Positions 1-11,600 of a DNA stretch of 64,000 bases are shown here, in pieces. This stretch comes from Globodera rostochiensis (lineage: Eukaryota; Nematoda; Chromadorea; Rhabditida; Heteroderidae). Each line of letters begins with the position of its first letter. The first letter of the stretch is position 1. The DNA lies in assembly GCA_018350325.1 (NCBI GenBank), contig JAEVLN010000007.1, positions 215,688 to 279,687 of the forward strand, read 5' to 3'. The translations under genes were made by a program, and so were the position numbers. The notes under the pieces were generated by a model that worked only from the letters and a program-made list of their open reading frames with translations, was not told the DNA's origin and ran no database searches.

Positions 1-207
1 TTTAATTTATTATATAATTAAAATTAATGCTCCATGAAAATCTTTCAAATTTGCTCACCACAATCGTATCAATTCAAATGTTGCATTGTATTTGGAATAG
101 CTTTGCTCACTTTTATTTGGTAATTTTTAAATTTTTGTAAACTAAATACTTTATTTTTAATTATTGAAAATCAGACCTTTGATTCTCGATCATTAAAAGC
201 GTATCAG

Positions 208-902
208 ATAAAGTAGGGGTCGACTCCGTACCGCCAACTCCGTCCCAGCCAACTCCGTCCCGCCGACTCCGTCCCAAGCCAACTCCGTCCCGACCCAACT
301 CCGTCCCCGACCAAAAAAGTAATTCCTCAGAAAAACAAAAATTTTTACAAAGATTTTTTCAAAGTTAAACAAATGAAGTAATTGTAAACAAAATAAATAA
401 ATTCATGTGTTCGTTCATTCGGTAATTGCCCAAAATTCCCCTAATTTGTAAGCACTTCAATAATCAAATGGGGATTGATCTGGTTTATTTGTAAGTCACC
501 CAGCTTTGGGTTCGTTAGGCTTAGGCCTAAGCCACCCTAGTTTGGGGTCGTTAGGCTTAGGCCTAATCCAATCCGGCTTTGGAGTTACTTAGAAGTCGTT
601 TTTTCTATAATTTTCAAAAATTTCAACCCATTCAAAAACCGTTTTAAATTCTCAATTTTTAATTTTTATTGACGAATTCGTAATTAGTACATTATAAATA
701 ACATATTTTTAAACTATTTAAGAATAAAAACCTTTTTCAAAAATGTTTACCAAAAGGGTCCCCCTCTATGCTTTTTAAAAAATTTAGAGTCTAAAATTTG
801 TAGCTGGGACGGAGTTGGCTGGGACGGAGTTGGGTCGTGACGGAGTTGGCTGGGACGGAGTTGGGTCGTGACGGAGTTGGCTGGGACGGAGTTGGCCCGT
901 TT
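208..902. mobile_element. Foldback-type element with tandemly iterated inverted ends
   Basis: The left end (about 217-305) carries several copies of a 15-base word based on AACTCCGTCCCAGCC. The right end (about 800-897) carries the reverse complement, GGGACGGAGTTGGCT, also iterated. The flanks hold CGTATCAG (200-207) and CGTATCAA (903-910), a probable 8-bp target duplication with one mismatch. The interior is AT-rich and contains a GGCTTAGGCCTAAGCC palindrome that recurs near 6430-6550. The right end lies about 15 bases before the first recognisable fucosyltransferase exon. Confidence 0.6.
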
Positions 903-924
903 CGTATCAAGGTATAGTACTGTC

Positions 925-3308
925 ATGTTTGGGACGGAACATTATGATATGAATTGGTTGCATAGTAACCAATGTAAGGAAATGTGCAGAAAACAAAATA
1001 TTACGCTCAAAACGGAGAAAAAAAATGATTGGTCAAGAATGTGCAAAGCAAATGTAACGGCACAGGAATATGAAAGGTAAAATATTAATATATTTGAGAA
1101 TACATAATAATAAAATTAGTACAAAAAATTGCTTATAGTGAATTTTCATCATACTATTTTAATATTTAAAAACATTCTGCCTTTTATATCTAACTTTCAG
1201 AATATTTGTTTGTGAAATGTTTAATCTTATTTACTTTATTTAACAAAATTACAGACTTTTCCCAAAAAATTTGAACAAATACTTGTATGCAACTTGGGGA
1301 GGACTTTGCGGCGGACTTGGAAATCAAATTGTATTTAAAATATAATCAAATCGTAGTTATAATCAAATTGTAGTTAAAATATAATCAAATTGTAGTTATA
1401 ATCAAATTGAAGTTAAAATATAATCAAATTGTAGTTATAATCAAATTGTAGTTAAAATATAATCAAATTGTAGTTATAATCAAATTGAAGATAGTAGTTA
1501 AAATATAATCAAATTGTAGGTAAAATATAATCAAATTGTAGTTAAAATATAATCAATTTGTAGTTAAAATATAATCAAATTGTAGTTATAATTAAATTGA
1601 AGTTAAAATATAATCAAATTGTAGTTATAATCAAATTGTAGTTAAAATATAATCAAATTGTAGTTAAAATATAATCAATTTGTAGTTAGAATATAATCAA
1701 ATTGTAGTTAAAATATAATCAAATTGAAGTTAAAATATAATCAAATTGTAGTTATAATCAAATTGTAGTTAAAATATAATCAAATTGAAGTTAAAATATA
1801 ATCAATTTGTAGTTAAAATATAATCAAATTGTAGTTAAAATATAATCAAATTGTAGTTAAAATATAATCAAATTGTAGTTAAAATATAATCAAATTGTAG
1901 TTAAAATATAATCAAATTGAAGTTAAAATATAATCAAATTGTAGTTAAAATATAATCAAATTGTAGTTAAAATATAATCAAATTGTAGTTAAAATATAAT
2001 CAAATTGTAGTTAAAATATAATCAAATTGTAGTTAAAATATAATAAAAAAGGCATTACATAATTTAGTGGCGTTTTGCCTCTTTATATGGAATCGGGAAG
2101 CCGTATGGGCGCAAACCAATTTTTAAAGTAGACCAAAAATGCGAAAAATCACATGGAGCCCACGAAACGGAGGGCGAAAACGAAATTGAACACATTTTTC
2201 CAGTCTATGCCAGCCAGCTTAAATACATTGTAAGAAAGTTATTTAAATATAATTATATTAATTTATATTAATAAATAAAATTTATAAAACACGCTTTAAC
2301 AATTAAACGACAATCTTTAGAAGCCGGAAGAAAAGAAAAATGAAACATTTGATATGAAGGGATTTGCTCCCGGATGTTGTTCGTATGAGGACCCACAAAA
2401 GTTGGCTACATTCCTTTGCAATTTTCGATTTTTTTATTAATTATAATTTTTATTTAGAAGGGCAGTTTCCAGGATAAAAGAGAAATACATTAAAGTCGAT
2501 GTAAGATTGTATTTTAATAATTTTATGTTTTTATTTTTTTAAGGGATATTATTTCCAATCATATAAATTCTTCGAAAACCGAAGAGCCGAAATCCGGCAA
2601 ATTTTCCAGTTTGGACAACAAGTTTGTAAAACGGTGGAGACATACAAAAAAGAATTGTTTCAGTTAACATTTTTAATATATAATATTATTAATAGCACTT
2701 TATTATAGAAATTATATTATTAATTATAATTACAAGCTTCTTATAATTTATTTTTTTTTAAATTTAAACTATATAGGGATGACAAAGCTCATAAATTCTG
2801 TGTGCATGTTCGAGTCGAAGATTTCAAGAACTTTGGCATCGAGTCCAAAAAAGAGTTTACAGAGCATGGAATAGAATTTGGGTTTAAATATTTGAAGGTT
2901 GGAATAATGAATTGGAAATGCACTTAAACAATTATTAACTCTAATTTAGGAAAAATTTGGCAATGTTTCTGTCGTATTAATGGGAGTTGAAAAACAATTT
3001 TTGAGGAATTTGAAAATAAATAAACAGGTTTTAATTAAACTAATGCTTTCATTATTCCATTTTTAAATTTTTAGCTTATTTCAAAGGTTTTTTTGCCTAA
3101 AGCGATGTCGCGGGGCGATGATATGGCGTTTGCGACAACTTCCTGCGATTCTCTGCTGATCACGGCATCTTCTTCAACATTCTCTTGGTGGATCGCATAT
3201 TTAATGCCAGATGAAGCTATGATTTTTTATAATTCAAAATTTGAAGGTAATTTGGATTTATTAACTTTTTCAAATTTTTGGAACTCGTCACTTAAGAAAA
3301 TCTCATAA
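925..3308 (+). CDS. Alpha-1,2-fucosyltransferase-like glycosyltransferase (GT11 type), 9 exons
   Basis: Likely a Golgi enzyme adding fucose to glycans. Exons: 925-1076, 1255-1330, 2068-2229, 2321-2400, 2458-2500, 2544-2662, 2777-2897, 2950-3027, 3075-3308. All junctions keep phase and give 354 aa. Recognisable blocks are GGLCGGLGNQ joined to WRFASLYGIGK across intron 2, GYYFQSYKFF, HKFCVHVRVEDF and, near the C-terminus, SCDSLLITASSSTFSWWIAY followed by LMPDEAMIFYN, which is the typical end of nematode members. No membrane anchor is visible, so an upstream 5' exon may be missing or displaced by the element at 208-902; ATG 925 is a minimal start. The usual HxRRGD motif reads HVRVED, so activity is uncertain. 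The last exon is read to its stop; a splice at 3245 (GTAATT) is possible. Confidence 0.82.
1331..2045. repeat. Minisatellite inside fucosyltransferase intron 2
   Basis: About 700 bases built from a 21-22 base unit (TTGTAGTTAAAATATAATCAAA) alternating with a shorter variant lacking the AAAATA block. A few units carry TTGAAG or ATCAATTTG changes. It nearly fills intron 2 (1331-2067), whose GT donor is the first base of the array. Confidence 0.9.
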
Positions 3309-3457
3309 TGGGCGTTTTTTAAACTCTCCAAATGAAAAAAAATTCGTCTAAACTTCAAAAAAATGATTAGGTAGTTAATTTTTATATTATGATTTTCAAC
3401 TGTTTATTTGAATTTAGAAATTTGAGGGTTTTTAAGTAACGCCCAATGAGTTCTAAG

Positions 3458-4019
3458 CAGGGCTGCCACTTTTAGGTAAATACCAATTTTTTCTGCGAAC
3501 TTGGCACGCTGAGTTAAGTACAAAAAATGCTGAAAATGCTAAAAAAAAGGGCCAAAATATGCACCAAAATACCGAAACATGCACCGAAAAATGGCAATTC
3601 CGGTAGTTTTAAGCGCCAGGTCAACTCATCGTCATCCTGGCCATCTCGGCTCCAGCGCCATTTGGGCGCGGGTCCTTTTCAGCGCTGCCATTTTTTGCCT
3701 TATTTTTTATGCGAGTTTATTTTTTTATGGATTTTTTTTGAAAATGACTAAAAAGGCTATTGTTAAATATGAATTTTTTTTAAAAACAGTCAGAAATCGA
3801 TGAATTTTAGGTCTATTTTTGGTCAAAATACCAAAATATGCTCAAAATCTCAAAATATGCTTTTATTTATAATCGCTTTTTTTTTGTTTGGTGTTTAAAA
3901 ATTTTTGGTAAAAATTTTTTACTTCTATTTCAAGGTTTTTGTACCTATTTTGGCTTTTTATTCCCCACCTATTTAGGTACTTATTTTCCAATTTTTTTAA
4001 CCTAAAAGTGGCAGCCCTG
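3458..4019. mobile_element. hAT-type non-autonomous element, TSD GTTCTAAG
   Basis: Ends are inverted repeats, CAGGGCTGCCACTTTTAGGT against ACCTAAAAGTGGCAGCCCTG. Exact 8-bp copies of GTTCTAAG lie at 3450-3457 and 4020-4027. The interior iterates an AAAATATGCxx/GCATATTTT theme and encodes nothing recognisable. It lies downstream of the fucosyltransferase stop. Confidence 0.88.
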
Positions 4020-4306
4020 GTTCTAAGTAATTACAAAACAATAATAATCATTGGGAATATTTTGTCCTGCATTTTTAAGCCAATAAGCTTTAAATCTAGG
4101 CACTCCGTATGTTCGAGAGAACTTTTTGGCTGAGTGGATACCAATACAATTAATCAACGGGACTGTGATTCTTGATTAATTATACTTAATGTTATTCTTT
4201 CTATTGATTCTATGAATTTGCATTCTTTTAACCCATTTGTTGCTTTTTGTGGGGTGAGGTTTCAGGAGTTTTGTGGACTTTTTGTGGGGTTTTGATAATG
4301 AAAAAT

Positions 4307-4758
4307 GGTACTTTCCCGTTTTGCGACCTCCTCCCAAATTTGCTGAAAACATCGTATATGGGGTTTTCAAGGATCACGACAATATTTTTTAGATCTGACA
4401 ACATTTAAGATTTTGAAAATCTATGATTTTTGATTTTTTTTTTTTCAAAATTAATAACCCAAAAATGGCCGCAGATAATTGTAAACAGAAGACAACTGTG
4501 CACAAGACCTCGGCTCGGTGGCGTCTGATCGACTTTCTTCACTACTACTTCGATTTGTCTCGCCGAGAGCTGTCGATTGGTACCAAATTTGTGCAGATTG
4601 GTGTACGGGAAGACACAGAATTAAAAAAAAATCATAAATTTTCAAAATCTTAGATGTTGTCAAAATATAAAAAATATTGTCGTGATCAGCACCCTTGAAA
4701 ACTATATATTTCATGTTTCAGCAAATTTGGAGAGGGGGTCGCAAAACGGGAAAGTACC
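4307..4758. mobile_element. MITE with GGTACTTT ends, copy 1
   Basis: Terminal inverted repeats of about 70 bases run from GGTACTTTCCCGTTTTGCGA to its mirror ending at 4758. GAAAAAT flanks both sides (4300-4306 and 4759-4765). A related copy lies at 6267-6690. From 4759 to 5641 there is no gene: the interval holds a GGCGGTGCC-type hairpin module near 4795-4825, an iterated TTCCGAAAAATTTTT island ending in CCCATCCCTG near 5073, and otherwise plain AT-rich sequence. Confidence 0.7.
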
Positions 4759-5641
4759 GAAAAATTTTTAAAAAAAGCTCATAAATTCTCGGTAGCGCCT
4801 GTCGGCACCGCCGACCCACCCACCCCCCTCCCAAAAAAGTGTTTGAGAAAAATCGCGCGCAAAAAACATAGAAATTTTGCCTACATTGTTTCCGTTTTTC
4901 GCAATTCAAGTCAAGGCAACATATTTAAGAAAATTTTTTAAAACTTCCGAATTTCGACTTCCGGGTTCCGAAAAATTTTTAGGCCTTGGAATTCCGACTT
5001 CCGAAAAATTTTTAGGCCCCGGAATTCCGATTTCCGAGTTGCGAAATTTTTTGAGGCCGTCGGCTCCCATCCCTGATTGGGACCCTTTTGGCCAACCGTT
5101 GTGAACAATATTTTTTATTCTGAAAAAAAAGGCACAAAATTGGTGTCCGTACATTTCGCACACTAGTGAAACAAACTCAAAAAGCACATGCCAACCAACC
5201 CAGTTTGGCCAACTTTTGGGAGGCTCATAACTTTCCTCAATTACAACGAAAAGGCAAGTACCTAATGGTCGAATTCATGCTTTATGAGGATATTGAGGCG
5301 AAATTCTTTTTTTTTTGTAATTTTTGAAAAATTGTTCGAATCCCGGACTGGAGTTGGAAATAGGTCAAACTGGATGTTAAAATCGGGTCTAAGCTCCCGA
5401 ATACCCATCGAAACAGTTTTTTCTCGACTTTTAGCATATATTTTGGATTTTTAGCACTTACAAATCCGGCATCAATAAATATTTAAAGCTTATATGTAAG
5501 TATGTAAATAAATTTATACTATAACGAAATTTTAGCACTAAAAATTAACAGCTTGTTAAGTTTAACTAGCCCTAGATTTGATGTTATAAAATCATTTTAT
5601 CGTATGTAGGTAATGGCTGGGGCAACAGGCTCTTGTTTCGT

Positions 5642-8600
5642 TCAGTCCCAGATCGTTTTTTGGTGATTCTCAAATTCAGCGTCCAGCACACTTTTTGGTG
5701 ATGATTTTTGTTTTCCAATTTTGATCAGCCCATTTTTAATTGTATTTCTTGTTTGCTGAAGATACGTTGATTTGTGCGCCTTGTAGTTCAAATACCACAT
5801 GCTGGACTCCTTGAGCATCCGTGGTGCACTTTTCAACTAAAAATGCCAATTTTTGGTACTTTCCGTCTGAAAAATAACTCTAACCCGAATTGTTGGTTAG
5901 GTAATCTAATTCTGCTTTTTCAAAATGCTCAACTTTGATAAAATCCTCAAGCCCATCAACCAATTGATCACGCCCCCAAGATCAATCAATATGCCTTTAA
6001 AGGCAAATCGATTTAAAATTTGGCTTGAATATTAAATTTGCTAATCAGATCTTAGATTTGAGCAACAACTTACTTCTACAGTTCCAATTCGTTTTGCTTT
6101 GCTTGCGTCAGGCAGTCGAATGGCTCCCGACCATCGGCCGTCGTCCGCAAAATATTCAACAGTGTCCAAATCGATAAAAATGCGCATTTTTGTCGGCATG
6201 GCATTGTAGACCACCAGGCGTTGGTTGCTTGTCACCCTGAACACATTGGACAGGGGTTAATTAATAGGTACTTTAGCATTTTGCGACCCCCTCCCCAAAT
6301 TTGCTGAAAACATCATATATGGGAGTTTCAAGGGTGCTGATCACGAATCTGACAAATATTTTTAATTTTGTAAAATCTATGATTTTTATTTATTTTTTTT
6401 ACCATTAATCACACAAAAGGTAGAGGACTTATGGGTTCGTTAGGCTTAGGCCTAAGCCGCCCTGCGCTTAGGATTCGTTAGCCTTAATTTAGGCCTAAGC
6501 CGTCCAGAGCTTAGGGGTTTGTCTCAGGGTGGCTTAGGCCTAAGCCTAACAAACTTAATAGGCTTTTAAAAGCTTAGATGTTGTCAGATATTAAAAATAT
6601 TGTCAGATTCGTGATCAGAGCACACTTGAAAACTCTATATATGATGTTTTCAGCAAACTTGGGGAGGGGGTCGCAAAATGCTAAAGTACCCATTAATATT
6701 GGTGATCGGAAGTTTGAAAAACAAATCCATTCCAGACTAAGTAAGACAAGGATTTTGTCTTTGTAAAATTGTGTGACAAAAACAACTGACCAGGTCCTCT
6801 TTAGCTCGATGCCGTTGTTGTCAATTCGGAACTCCAATTTTTTGCCATTTGTGTGGGTTGGCGTCAGATGCAACTCAAATGTCTCCTCTCGGCCGTTGTC
6901 CCAGCCAAACTCGAAGACAAGTTCGGCTTGACCCTTCATCAAATGCAATTTTTCACCTTTTCTAAAATCATTTAAAAATGTTGTTTTTTTAATAAGGTTA
7001 AATTAAATTTAAAAAAATATATAGGCACTGAAATAAGTTAAATTGTTAATTTAAAAATTTTCTTTATTGTTTAACAAAAAGACAAAATTTTAATAAGGTT
7101 AAATTAAATTTTAAAAAATATATAGGCACTGAAATAAGTTAAATTGTTAATTTAAAAGAAATTTTTTGATTGTTTAACAAAAAGACAAAATTTTAATAAG
7201 GTTAAATTAAATTTAAAAAAATATATAGGCACTGAAATAAGTTAAATTGTTAATTTAAAAATTTTCTTTATTGTTTAACAAAAAGACAAAATTTTAATAA
7301 GGTTAAATTAAATTTTAAAAAATATATAGGCACTAAAATAAGTTAAATTGTTAATTTAAAAGAAATTTTTTGATTGTTTAACAAAAAGACGAAATTTTTA
7401 ATAAGGTTAAATTAAATTTTAGAAAATATATAGGCACTGAAATAAGTTAAATTGTTAATTTAAAAGAAATTTTTTGATTGTTTAACAAAAAGACAAAGTT
7501 TTAATAAGGTTAAATTAATTTTTAAAAAATATTTAAGCATTGAAAACAATTACCGACCTTATGACGTGTGGCTGCCTTTTTTCTCTGAGAGAAGCAAACT
7601 CCGGCAATGGTCTGGCCATCAAATATTGTCCATTTTCGGATAGAACAAATTCCTGCAAAAAAGTCAATTAAATTATGTACATTATATGTAATATTGAACA
7701 GATAGCAGGGCTGGGCAAAATTTCGGATTTCGGGTTTCGGATATTTCGGAAATTTCGGGATTTTTGGGTTTTCGGATTTCAAATCGTTTCGTATTTTTGG
7801 GGTTTCGGAAATTTCGGGTTTCGGATTTTATTTTCCGATTTTGCCCAGCCCTGACAGATAGGTAGTTGAATTTTCCTTTAAACTTCAAATTCTACATTTT
7901 TTAACGCTTGGCCACAGTGAGTTTTGTTTAAATAAATCAAAAAAAAATTAATTTTTTAATTACAAAAAATTTGTTAATCAATTTTTATTTAAAAAATATT
8001 GCTTTTGTCAAAGTGAGCGACGTTGCGCCGTCCCTGCCGTCAATGGTCGGGTCACCACCGGTCCTGTCTTCGATCGAGCCAATGTTGTTCCAGATCCAAC
8101 CGATAAGGTACGATCTGCCGGATTGTTTGTCGTAGAAGCCCTTAAAAACGGAATGCCAAACATTTAAAAGATTTGAAAAAAAATTTTTTTTTTGTTATTT
8201 TCCATCCCAACTCCCCCCAACAAATACTTGGTACGCAAAAGAACCGCCAACAAAGTCCATCTTTTGTTCAAATCTGCGCTCAAACTTTTTTCCATCAAAA
8301 TGCCCAACAAATAGTGCATTCATTCGCTCTCTGAAACAACATTGGGTTTCAATGTCTTTGCGTGTTTTAGTTTTTATCGAAAACATAGTTTCAAATTTCA
8401 AAATAAAGTTTCAAATTTCAAAATAAAGTTTCAAAATTCAAAATAAAGTTTCAAAATTCAAAATAAAGTTTCAAAATTCAAAAGAATTCCCGGCAGCGCC
8501 TGTCGGCACCGCTGGACCTCATACCGTACTTCTCAAATGTTGGTTTAAAATCTCTTAACAAGTCCAAAATTCAAATTTTTTTTTTTTTCTCTACGGCACC

Positions 8601-11600
8601 TATCAGCACCGCCGACCCACCCCTACCAGAAGTAAAGCAGAATTTCTCAACAAAAAAACTCGTTTCCCCAAGGCGTTTTCTTAAATCCGCCACATATATT
8701 TTATGAAATAGTTTTAAACATCATAACTTTATTCACACCGCACTAAATCAGTTAAACCTTATACCATTGGAAAGCTCTAAATGAGTAGAAGCTATTTGTA
8801 AAACTAAACTATGCAGTAAATCAAAGTATAAAAAAGTTATGATCAGAAAACCACGAAAAAGTTCGATATTTGACAAGTTTACATTATAACTCTTTTGAAA
8901 CTTTTCAAAACACTTCAACTTTGCTGTATTGCTTTTTCTACTCATTTGGAGCTTTCCAATGATATACGGTTTAACTCAGGGTTGCCAGATTTGAGGTTTT
9001 AGCCTCATTTTGTGGTTTTTTGGAGTTTGATGAGGTTTTTTGTGGCTTTTTAGAAATTTCACTGATAAATGGTACATTAAATTTGTTTTTCCATTTTTTT
9101 CTGTGTATTTTCATTTTTAATGAAAAAGCGTGTTCCGGTTTGAAATAATTGGGAATTTTCTTAATAAAAAACCTCATTTTCAATTTTTTTAAAGCAAAAA
9201 AGCATCAAATCTTCTGCAAATTTATAAGCAATCTCTTAACAAATCGAGTCAAAAATGCGATAAATTTTCTCGGCGGCGCCTATCGGCACCGCCGACCCTC
9301 CCCCTCCCCACTAAAAAAAAGTATTTGGGAAAACCGCGCGCAAAAAAACATGATTTTAGCAAAATGAGGTTTTTTTGGTCCCAAATGAAGCTTTTGAAAA
9401 TTTTTATCTGGCAACCCTGGTTTAACTGATTTAGTGCGGTGTGAATAAAGTTATGATGTCTAAAACTACTTCATAAAATATATGTGGCGGATATACGAAA
9501 CGCCCATGTAAAGCAGAATTCTCCAAAAAACTCGTATTTTTGAAAAATTCAAAAATCGGCAAATATCGAATTTTTGAGCGATTTTAACAAAAAATTAAAA
9601 TCTATTTTCAAAAAAGTGTTTAAAAAAAATTCAATAAAAACCAAAAATGCACCCCAAACAATTTTTGGAAAAATTGCTTAACAAAAATGCAATAAAAAGC
9701 AAAAAATGCTTGAAAAATTATCGATTTTTTTTGAATTAGCCCCCCCCCCTGAAAAAATGGCAAAAAATATGGCAAATTTACAAAATTATGGCATTTGCCA
9801 CAAAAATAAGGCATTTTGGCACCCCTGCACCAGGGATGTGCTCTGGTCGACTTTTTAAAAATCAGAAACCAGAAATCAGAATTCTGGTTGCATAAAAAAA
9901 AATCAGAAACCAGAAAACAGAATTCTGGTCCTTATTTTAAAAATCAGAAATCAGAAAACAGAATTCTGGTGCCCAAAACGACCAGAAATTCTGGTAAATC
10001 AGAAAACCAGAACAGAAATTTTTTAATCATTCCCGCATTTTTCTTAAGCAATTTTTCCTCCAAAAAGTTCGATTTTAGGGGTGTGTTTTTTGGTTTTTTT
10101 ATTGCATTTTTCTTATCAAATTTTCCAAAAAAGTTCAATTTTCAGTAAATTTTTTAGAATTTTTAACATTTTGGTAGAAAAATTTCAAAAATGTTGTCGA
10201 TTTTTAAATTTTTCAAAAATGCAAATTTTTTGCGAATTCTGCTTGCGGGTGGGTCGGCGGTGCCGATAGGCGCCGCCGAGAAAATTTTGAATTTTTGACT
10301 TTATTTGTTAACAGATTTTCAACAAAAATTTAAAAAAATCGACACTTTTTTTAATATTTTTTAGAAATAGGAGGGGGTCGGCGGTGCCGATAGGCGCCGC
10401 CGGGAAAATTTTTTTGATTTTTGATGACAATTTGTTAAGAAAATTGGCCCAAGAATGAATAATTTTGCAAAAATGGCTATTTGTAAAAGGTGTTGTAAGT
10501 AAAAATTTTAACTTAGAATTTCTGGTTTTTTTCTGGTTTTTTCTCTAAAAAACCAGAAACCAGAAATCAGAATTCTGGTTGCAAAAAAAAAAAACCAGAA
10601 ATCAGAATTCTGGTGCCCAAAATCACCAGAAATTCTGGTAAATCAGAAAATCAGAACAGAACAGAGCACATCCCTGCCCTGCACCTACCGTCCTTCAGCG
10701 TCCCTGCCAGGTATGATGGAATATGAGCCTTTGTCTGACACGTAGGACAACACCCATTCCGTGTGCGCGTCCAACGGGTCGCCCAAGGCGATCAACAGCG
10801 GGCATTCGCACACTCGCAGCCCATCCCGTTTGTCCTCATATAAAATTCCCTAAAATTTATTTGCTTTTAATTTTGTTCGAATTTAATTTTTTTTTTAAAC
10901 AGTTTTTTGCTTGTTTTTCTTCATTTAACCTGATATTCCCAATCCCGATCAAGCTGATCCGCACGCTTGTTCTTGTTTTTGTACAACAACACAACGCCCC
11001 CATCCTTTCGTTCACCTCCAACAGTCATGTAGTAATAGCCTGAATTAATTGATCAGTTTTTTCTAGAGACCGGAAACTTGGACCAAACAAAATTTGGACA
11101 AAAAAGTATTGGGTGGCTTTACCCAAAACTTGTCTCGTCGAAATTACCAAGGTTCCGATCGAGAATCTCGATCAATCCTTTCTCTAGTTCTTTTCTATCT
11201 ATGGCTTTTTTGTTGCCAAACGGATTTTTGGAACGATCTGATCAGATCATCGATTTAGAATCTTGGACCAAGACTAGGGGTGTCGGTTCCTACCCGAACC
11301 GTAGAATCGGGATTTTTTTTTGGTTTGGATAATCGAAAAGTTTTAATTCGTGTAACTAAAAAATTCCCAAAAATTGACACCCAAATCAAGGCCACCACCA
11401 TACGGCTTCGATGATGATTTATTTAATCGTATGATTTTTAATGAATTTAAAAAATTTAATTATAAATAAATAAATTCAATTTCCCTAAACAACGCACCTC
11501 CTGGGCCAAGAAACACAACTGGGTCACGGAAACCCATTTCAAGTGGAGGATCCTCAGTTGGGAATTTTTCAATGATCGTTTTATGTGTTGTCCAGTCCGG

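Noticed and set aside
868..924. Upstream in-frame codons as the true fucosyltransferase N-terminus
   Set aside because: They translate the GGGACGGAGTTGGCT repeat of the adjacent foldback element and show no signal anchor.
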